Shown here piece after piece: positions 58,385 through 64,000 of a DNA stretch of 64,000 nucleotides. Each line of letters starts with the position of its first letter. Within the stretch, counting starts at the first letter, position 1. The stretch covers positions 60,362-124,361 of the forward strand of contig JACRIN010000002.1 of NCBI GenBank assembly GCA_016220085.1, given 5' to 3'. The DNA comes from Planctomycetota bacterium (GTDB lineage Bacteria > Planctomycetota > UBA1135 > GCA-002686595). A model generated the notes under the pieces. It saw nothing but the letters and a program-made list of their open reading frames with translations. It was not told where the DNA came from and made no database searches. The translations under genes and the position numbers were made by a program.

Positions 58385-61300
58385 TCAAGCCGTCGGCGCC
58401 GCGACCGATCGTCCTCGCACGAGCAGGTAGTAGACCAGCGGCACGACCACCAGCGTGAACACCGTCGAGGCGACTAGGCCGAAGATCAGGCTCCAGGCGA
58501 GGCCGGAGAAGATCGGGTCGAGCGTGATCGGCCATGCGCCGAGCATCGCGGCGCCCGCGGTCAGCAGGATCGGGCGCAGGCGTTTCGCGCCGCTCTCGAG
58601 CACCGCTTCGCGCGGGCTCGCGCCTTCGGCGATGCGGTGGCGCATGAAGTCGATCAGGATGATCGAGTTGCGCACGACGATGCCCGCGAGCGCGATCATT
58701 CCGATCATCCCGGTCGCCGTGAACCAGACCGGACTCGCGTAGCCTCCGATGTCTTCCGAGACCAGCAGGTTCAGCAGCCAGAAGCCCGGCAGGATGCCGA
58801 TCGCGCCGAGCGGGATCGCGAGCATCACCAAGAGCGGCATGCCGAACGAACGCGTCTCGACGACCAGCAGCACGTAGATCGCGATCAACGCGCCCGCGAA
58901 TGCGAGGCCGAGGTCGCGGAACACGTCGAGCGTGATCTTCCACTCGCCCTCGCCGCTCCAGTCCGCGCGCGCGCCGCCCGCGAGCGGTCGTTCCTCGAGC
59001 TCGCTCTGCATTCCAAGCACCGCGTCGGCCGGCGGCAGCCCCGCGACTTCGCCGAGCACGAACACGACGCGTTCGAGATCCTTGTGGAAGATCGTCTGGT
59101 CGTCGAGGCGCTCCTCGAAGTGCCCGAGTTCGCCGAGCGGGATCGGTTGCGAGCCGCTGCCGCGGACGGCGATGCGCGAGAGCTCCTCGGCTCCGCTGCG
59201 GTTCGCGCGGTCGAGCGCGACGCGCAACGCGAGTGGTTGGCGTTCGGACGGCTGGTGGACGGTCGCGGCGACGCGACCGGAGAGCGCGAGCTCGAGCGTG
59301 CTCGCGATCTCGGCGGTGGTCACGCCGTGCAGCGCGGCCTTCTCCTTGTCGGCGACGAAATCGAGGCGTCGACGCGGGCTCTCGCCGCTGTCGTCGACGT
59401 CGACCACGCCGTGGAGCTTCGCAACCCGCGACGCGAGGTCCTGCGCGGCGCCGATCAGCTCTTCGTAGCTGCGCTCGGGCGGCCCGGTGACCTCCGCGGC
59501 GAGCGTCGCGAGCACCGGCGGGCCCGGCGGCACTTCGACGAACTGGATCTTGGCGCCGTGGCTCGCGGCGATCCGCTCGAGCTCCGGCCGCAGCCGCAGC
59601 GCGATCGAGTGGCTCTGCGCGTCGCGCTCGTGCTTGCCGAGCAGGTTGATGCGCAGATCCGCTTGGTACGGCTCACGACGCAGGCCGTAGCGCCGCACCA
59701 GGCCGTTGAAGTCGACCGGGCTCGCCGCGCCGACGAACGTCTGCACGTGGTCGACCTCGTGGACGCGCGCGAGGTAGTCCTCGAGCTCGCGCGCGACCGC
59801 GTCGGTCGCTTCGAGCGTCGCGCTGCGCGGCAAGTCGACGACGAGCTCGAGCTCGCGCTTGTTGTCGTACGGCAACATCTTCAGCGGCACGCGCCCGGAG
59901 AGCGCGAGCCACACGGCGAACACCAGCAGTCCCCCGATCACGCCGAACAGCGCCCAACGCGGCGCCGTGCGATCGACCAGCGCGGAGAGCCAGCGATTGT
60001 AACCGCGTTCGACCGCGGTGTCGGGCTCCTCGTGCTCGCCGTCGTGCCCGCCGTGCGGCTTCAAGAGCAGGTACGACATCCACGGCGTCACCGTGAACGC
60101 GACCAGCAGGCTCATCGCCATCGCGACCGGCACGTTGATCGCCATCGGCCGCATGTAGGGGCCCATCATCCCGGTGATGAAGACCAGCGGCACGAACGAC
60201 AGGATCACGGCGAGCGTCGCGACGATCACCGGCGGTCGCACCTCGTTCACGGCGAGCAGCACGGCGTCGAGCGGCTTGAACTTGCGCTTCGCGAAGTAGC
60301 GGTGGATGTTCTCGACGTCGACGATCGGGTCGTCGCAGACCAGCCCGAGCACCAACACGAGCGCGAACAGCGTCACGCGGTTGATCGTGTAGCCGAACAG
60401 CAGGTTGACCAGCAGCGTCAGCGCGAACGTGATCGGCACCGCGGCGGCGACGATCAGGCCCTCGCGCCATCCGAGCGAGAACGCGACCAGCCCGATCACG
60501 GTCACGATCGCGAGCGAAAGGTGCGTCAGGAGCTCGTCGACCTTCTCGTCGGCGCTCGCGCCCCAGTTGCGCGAAACGGTGAGCCGCATGTCGGTCGGCA
60601 GCACGTCCGCGGCGATCCGCTCGGCGGCGGCGACGACGTGCTCGGCGACGACGACCGCGTTCGTGCCCTTCTTCTTGGAGAGCGCGATCACGACGGCGGG
60701 GTGCGACGTGCCGCGTTCGGCGTCGGCCGCGGCGTGGCCGGCTTGCGCGGCCGGACCGAAGCGCACGCGGGTCAGTGCGCTTGCTTCGCGCGGACCGTCG
60801 ACGACGCGCGCGACGTCGGAGACCCGCACCGGGCGGTCGTCGTACGCACCGATGACGAGCTCGCCGACCTCGCGGCTCGTTCCGACGCTCGGGCCCGCGA
60901 CGACGACCGTGCGCTCGTCCGCGCGATCGAAAGCGCCGGCCGCGAGCGACGCGTCGGCCGCGCGCAACGCTTGCACGACGTCGAGCGGCGCCAGTCCGCG
61001 CGCCGCGAGCGCCTCCGGCACGAGCTCGACGCGCACTTCGCGCGGCAACCCGCCGACGATCTCGCTGCGCGACACGTCTTGCACGCCGTCGAGGCGCGCC
61101 GCGAGCTCCTCGGCCGCGCGCCGGAGCTGGCTCTCGTCCGCGCTCGCCGACCAGAGCGTCAACACGACGATCGGAACGTCGTCGATCTCGACCGGCTTGA
61201 CGACCCAACCCGACACGCCGGGCGGCGCTTGGTCGCGGTGCGCGTCGATCTTGCTCTGGAGGCGGACGAGCGCTTGCTCGCGATCCTCGCCGACGAAGAA

Positions 61301-61636
61301 GCGCACCGTGACCATCGCGCCGTCGCGCCGCGACATCGAGTACACGTGCTCGACGCCGTCGATCTGCCACAGCAGGCGCTCGAGCGGAGTCGTGACGAGC
61401 TTCTCCACCTCTTCCGCGCTCGCGCCGGGGAACCCGACGAGCACGTCCGCCATCGGCACGACGATCTGCGGTTCCTCCTCGCGCGGCGTCGCGACGACCG
61501 CGATCACGCCGGCGAGCGTCGCGATGATCAGGAACAGGGGCGAAAGCGGGCCGGTGACGAACGCGCGAACCGTCTTCCAGAGTACGCCGTGCTCGTGAGC
61601 GCGCACCTCGGGCGCCGCTTCGTCGAGCTCGCTCAC
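58385..61636 (-). CDS. RND efflux transporter, inner-membrane pump
   Basis: 1083 residues from the GTG at 61636 (GTGA overlap with the adaptor gene). Twelve membrane segments in the RND arrangement, with the proton-relay region GLVCDDPIVDVENIHRYFA (two Asp as in other RND pumps) and signature GRVPLKMLPYDNKRELEL. The first membrane helix begins LFLIIATLAGVIAVVATPR. Large periplasmic loops follow each half (VEEVEK...LPREVRVELV and VEVPPGPPVLATL). It pumps drugs, metals or lipids out by proton motive force with the adaptor and TolC-like partners. Substrate class not certain. Confidence 0.93.
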   Translation of the reverse strand: MSELDEAAPEVRAHEHGVLWKTVRAFVTGPLSPLFLIIATLAGVIAVVATPREEEPQIVVPMADVLVGFPGASAEEVEKLVTTPLERLLWQIDGVEHVYSMSRRDGAMVTVRFFVGEDREQALVRLQSKIDAHRDQAPPGVSGWVVKPVEIDDVPIVVLTLWSASADESQLRRAAEELAARLDGVQDVSRSEIVGGLPREVRVELVPEALAARGLAPLDVVQALRAADASLAAGAFDRADERTVVVAGPSVGTSREVGELVIGAYDDRPVRVSDVARVVDGPREASALTRVRFGPAAQAGHAAADAERGTSHPAVVIALSKKKGTNAVVVAEHVVAAAERIAADVLPTDMRLTVSRNWGASADEKVDELLTHLSLAIVTVIGLVAFSLGWREGLIVAAAVPITFALTLLVNLLFGYTINRVTLFALVLVLGLVCDDPIVDVENIHRYFAKRKFKPLDAVLLAVNEVRPPVIVATLAVILSFVPLVFITGMMGPYMRPMAINVPVAMAMSLLVAFTVTPWMSYLLLKPHGGHDGEHEEPDTAVERGYNRWLSALVDRTAPRWALFGVIGGLLVFAVWLALSGRVPLKMLPYDNKRELELVVDLPRSATLEATDAVARELEDYLARVHEVDHVQTFVGAASPVDFNGLVRRYGLRREPYQADLRINLLGKHERDAQSHSIALRLRPELERIAASHGAKIQFVEVPPGPPVLATLAAEVTGPPERSYEELIGAAQDLASRVAKLHGVVDVDDSGESPRRRLDFVADKEKAALHGVTTAEIASTLELALSGRVAATVHQPSERQPLALRVALDRANRSGAEELSRIAVRGSGSQPIPLGELGHFEERLDDQTIFHKDLERVVFVLGEVAGLPPADAVLGMQSELEERPLAGGARADWSGEGEWKITLDVFRDLGLAFAGALIAIYVLLVVETRSFGMPLLVMLAIPLGAIGILPGFWLLNLLVSEDIGGYASPVWFTATGMIGMIALAGIVVRNSIILIDFMRHRIAEGASPREAVLESGAKRLRPILLTAGAAMLGAWPITLDPIFSGLAWSLIFGLVASTVFTLVVVPLVYYLLVRGRSVAAPTA

Positions 61637-62796
61637 GGCGCGTCTCCGCCGAGGCCGAGCTTCTCGCCGCCGACCAGGCCGGAGAGCACTTCGACTCGGT
61701 CGCCGTCGAGGTCCGACCCCGTGGTGACCAGCCTGCGTTCCCAGCGTCCGCCGATCTCGACGACGACCGTTTCGAGCTGGCCGACGCGCACGATCGCGCG
61801 ACGCGGCGCGGCGACGAGCTCGCGCTCGCCGATCGCGAGCCGCGCGCGCCCGAACATGCCCGGCCGCGCGCCGGCGAGCGCCGGCAAGTCGACGCGCACC
61901 TCGAAACTGCGGCTCGCGGCGTCGGCGCTCGGCAGGAGCTCCGCGACCGTGCCGGTGACCTTGGCGTTCGAGGACGGGAGCTCGACTTCGAGCGGCGCAC
62001 CCGCGCGCACGAAGCCGATCGACTGCTCGCGCACGCGGGCTTCGAGCCGCAGCGCGTTCGGATCGAGCACCGTCAACAGCGTGCGACCGGGCGAAGCCAT
62101 GTCGCCGGGCTCGACCGCGCGCTCGGAGACGACACCGGCGATCGGCGCGACGATTCGAGTGTGGCTGAGCGCGATCTCGGCCTCGTTGACGACCTGCGCG
62201 GACTGAGCGACCTGCGCGCGGACCGCGAGGATCGACGCTTCGGCGCCCGCGACGGCCGCGCGCGCGTCGGCGAGGTCGGCTTGCGCGCTCTCGAGCTGCT
62301 GCGTCGTCGCCGCTTGCTGTTGCTGCAGGCCTTGGACGCGCTTCTCCTCGGACGTCGCGCGGGTCAGCCGCGCTTCGGACTGCAGCTTCGCCTGCTCGGC
62401 GCGCGCGACCGCGGCCTCCGCGGCGGATTTCGCCTCGGTCGCCTGCGCGAGGCGCGCGCGGAACTCGCGGTCGTCGAGCACGACGAGCTCCTCGCCCGCC
62501 GCGACCGTCTCGCCGGCCTGCCGCGCGACGCCGATCACCCGCGCGACCACCTGCGGCGAGATCGCGATCACGCGCCGCGAACGAACGGTGCCGATCGCTT
62601 CCTCGAAGATCGGCGCGCGCAGTTTCTCGGCGAGCGCGGTCGCGGTCGGCGCGGGCAGTCCCGCGGCGCGCGGATCCTCGCCCGGCGCGACGCGCTCGCC
62701 TCCGAAGAAGCCGGCGGCGTAGAGCACGACGGCCGCGCACAGCGCGAGCAACAAGAGCCAGCGGAAGGCCTTCAGCGGAATGCGGGGCATCTTCAT
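61633..62796 (-). CDS. RND periplasmic adaptor (membrane fusion protein)
   Basis: 387 residues. N-terminal anchor (FRWLLLLALCAAVVLYAAGFF), lipoyl-like half VVARVIGVARQAGETVAAGEEL, a long coiled-coil of about residues 110-195 rich in Ala and Gln (SEEKRVQGLQQQQAATTQQLE), then SHTRIVAPIAGVVSERAVEPG and beta-barrel segments. This links the inner pump to the outer-membrane factor. It overlaps the pump gene by four bases and follows the TolC-like gene by 3 bases, so all three are one operon transcribed from the right. Confidence 0.93.
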   Translation of the reverse strand: MKMPRIPLKAFRWLLLLALCAAVVLYAAGFFGGERVAPGEDPRAAGLPAPTATALAEKLRAPIFEEAIGTVRSRRVIAISPQVVARVIGVARQAGETVAAGEELVVLDDREFRARLAQATEAKSAAEAAVARAEQAKLQSEARLTRATSEEKRVQGLQQQQAATTQQLESAQADLADARAAVAGAEASILAVRAQVAQSAQVVNEAEIALSHTRIVAPIAGVVSERAVEPGDMASPGRTLLTVLDPNALRLEARVREQSIGFVRAGAPLEVELPSSNAKVTGTVAELLPSADAASRSFEVRVDLPALAGARPGMFGRARLAIGERELVAAPRRAIVRVGQLETVVVEIGGRWERRLVTTGSDLDGDRVEVLSGLVGGEKLGLGGDAP

Positions 62797-62799
62797 GGT

Positions 62800-64000
62800 T
62801 CAGCGTCCGAGCAGTTCGTCGATCAGGGCTCCGCGCGCGCGGGCGAGCTCGAGCTTCGCGCGCTGGACGTCGAGCGTCGCTCGGACCACGGCGCTCTTCG
62901 CCTGGGTGCGCGCGCTCTCGGCCTCCAGGAAACGCGTGACGACCACGCTGCCGGCCTGGAATTGCTTGGCGACGAGTTCGAGCGTTTCGTCGCTCGCCGC
63001 GAGCGCCGTGCGCGTCACTTCCAGGCGCGCGCGGGCCTCGTCGAGCTGGAGCCAGGCCTGCTGCACGTCGAACTCGACCGCGCGGACCGCGGAGGCGTCG
63101 GCGCTCGCGAGCGCGCGTGCGAAGGCGCGGGCTTGGCGACGATCCGCCGCGCGCGCGCCGCCGTCGAAGACGTCGAAGGAGAGAGCGAGCCCGAGCTGGT
63201 AGTTCGGATCGTCGAAGTCGACGCCGGAATCGACGTCGGCGGACCAACCGCGAGCCTCGAGGTCGAGGCGGGGGAGCCATGCGCGGTCCGCCGCGGAGCT
63301 CTGCGCGCGCGCGGCGGCGAGCGCTTCACGCGCGGCGACGAGCTCCGGCCGGCGCGAGTACGCTTCGGCCAGCGCGTCGTCGAGTGTCGCGGGCTCGCGC
63401 GTCGGCGCCGCGAACTCGCCGGGGACTTCGCCGGCGAGGTCACCGGCGAGTTCAAACGTCGCGTTTGGCGCGAGCGAGAGCAGGCGTCGCAACGCGGCGG
63501 CGGCGAGCCGCTCGCCGAGCTTCGAGCGCAGCACGCGCTCGCGAGCCTCCGCGAGCCGAACCTCGAGCGAAAGCACGTCCGAACGCAGCGCGGCGCCTCG
63601 GTCGACGCGCGCCTGCGTTTCCGCGAGCTGCGCTTCGACGGTCGCGATGCTCGCTTCGGCTGCGGCGCCGAGCTCGCGGGCCGCGCGCGCGTCGACCACC
63701 GCGCCGACCGCGGCCGCCGCGAGCGCGTTGTCTAGCGCGCGATGCTCGGCCACGCGCGCTTCGACGTCGCGACCGGCGGCTTCGGTCGCGAGCTCGTCGC
63801 GCCCGCCGTTCCACAGGTTCCAGCGAGCGCCGACGCCGAGCTCGGTCGCGCCGAACCAGCCCGGATCGTTGAAGCTCGCGCCCGCGGGCAGCGCGTGGCC
63901 GTCGATGTGCTTGAAGAGGTAGCTCGACGGCGCATCGCTGCGAACGTACGACGCCTGCACGCCGACGACCGGCCACAGCGACGCCTCCGCGCGCGCGAGC
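62800..64000 (-). CDS. TolC-family outer-membrane channel, N-terminus beyond window
   Basis: About 400 residues visible, open to the edge. Alternating alpha-helical hairpin pattern (VEAQLAETQARVDRGAALRSDVL, AYSRRPELVAAREAL, EFDVQQAWLQLDEARARLEVT) and beta-strand pieces LGVGARWNLWNGG and LGLALSFDVFDGG are those of outer-membrane efflux proteins. The visible frame before the GTG at 63960 continues (ASLWPVVGVQASYV), so the start is outside. It forms the exit duct of the pump. Located first in the operon. Confidence 0.9.
   Translation of the reverse strand, partial: LARAEASLWPVVGVQASYVRSDAPSSYLFKHIDGHALPAGASFNDPGWFGATELGVGARWNLWNGGRDELATEAAGRDVEARVAEHRALDNALAAAAVGAVVDARAARELGAAAEASIATVEAQLAETQARVDRGAALRSDVLSLEVRLAEARERVLRSKLGERLAAAALRRLLSLAPNATFELAGDLAGEVPGEFAAPTREPATLDDALAEAYSRRPELVAAREALAAARAQSSAADRAWLPRLDLEARGWSADVDSGVDFDDPNYQLGLALSFDVFDGGARAADRRQARAFARALASADASAVRAVEFDVQQAWLQLDEARARLEVTRTALAASDETLELVAKQFQAGSVVVTRFLEAESARTQAKSAVVRATLDVQRAKLELARARGALIDELLGR

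Noticed and set aside
58637..62206. 1189-residue plus-strand frame opposite the RND genes
   Set aside because: Arg/Glu/His-rich without domains; the pump and adaptor motifs are on the minus strand.

Overview
The window is a very GC-rich bacterial chromosome segment with dense genes, no rRNA, tRNA, phage, IS element or CRISPR array that I can support. It looks like a member of the Planctomycetota. The reasons are an ECF sigma factor fused to a membrane-anchored extracytoplasmic region, a CRTAC1-type FG-GAP/ASPIC protein, secreted thioredoxin-like proteins, and a decayed copy of a C-terminal secretion-type domain I associate with marine planctomycetes. The assignment is an inference from gene content and has not been tested phylogenetically.

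Layout. 1-1755: stress genes (Hsp20 tail, tandem UspA, glutaredoxin-like). 1883-8335: secreted protein, sigma/carboxypeptidase-regulatory-like fusion, SGNH hydrolase and a MORN-type lipoprotein. 8545-17818: an ArgR regulator followed by eight genes, the last seven junctions overlapping by 1-4 bases: argG, a DUF1611 gene, argC, argD, argF', argB, an M20 deacylase (argE) and argH. This covers the whole route from glutamate to arginine except that no known N-acylglutamate synthase is present; the DUF1611 gene stands where it is needed. 18291-26250: minus-strand genes including a C39-like lipoprotein, a 1148-residue FG-GAP/ASPIC/TPR protein, an EgtB-like protein with altered metal ligands, a flavin split-barrel protein, a methyltransferase and a small dimeric-type protein, facing a MocR regulator. 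27740-27915: sixteen copies of an 11-bp tandem repeat. 27941-38298: ATP-grasp enzyme, glycosyltransferase, two tandem thioredoxin paralogues, rhodanese, a huge hybrid histidine kinase, and an alkyltransferase-like DNA repair protein. 38494-45495: orphan molybdopterin oxidoreductase, DUF433/DUF5615 toxin-antitoxin-like pair, redoxin, TfoX, an internally deleted SGNH hydrolase pseudogene and a BNR-repeat lipoprotein. 45497-50480: surface glycan genes (two glycosyltransferases, flippase, two small membrane proteins). 50780-57492: large lipoprotein, polysaccharide deacetylase, TM2 protein, zinc-ribbon fusion, GyrI-like protein and a chemoreceptor. 58385-64000: RND efflux pump operon (TolC-type, adaptor, pump).

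Two themes run through the window. First, the arginine operon predicts a new job for DUF1611 as an L-glutamate N-acyltransferase, and the ornithine carbamoyltransferase carries a non-Glu residue at the position that decides acetyl versus succinyl substrates. Second, at about a dozen genes a TAnnnT hexamer sits 6-8 bases before the start codon with no Shine-Dalgarno sequence, which suggests frequent leaderless transcription; I used this to choose several starts. Function calls rest on motifs read by eye and on family knowledge from memory; no database search was possible.
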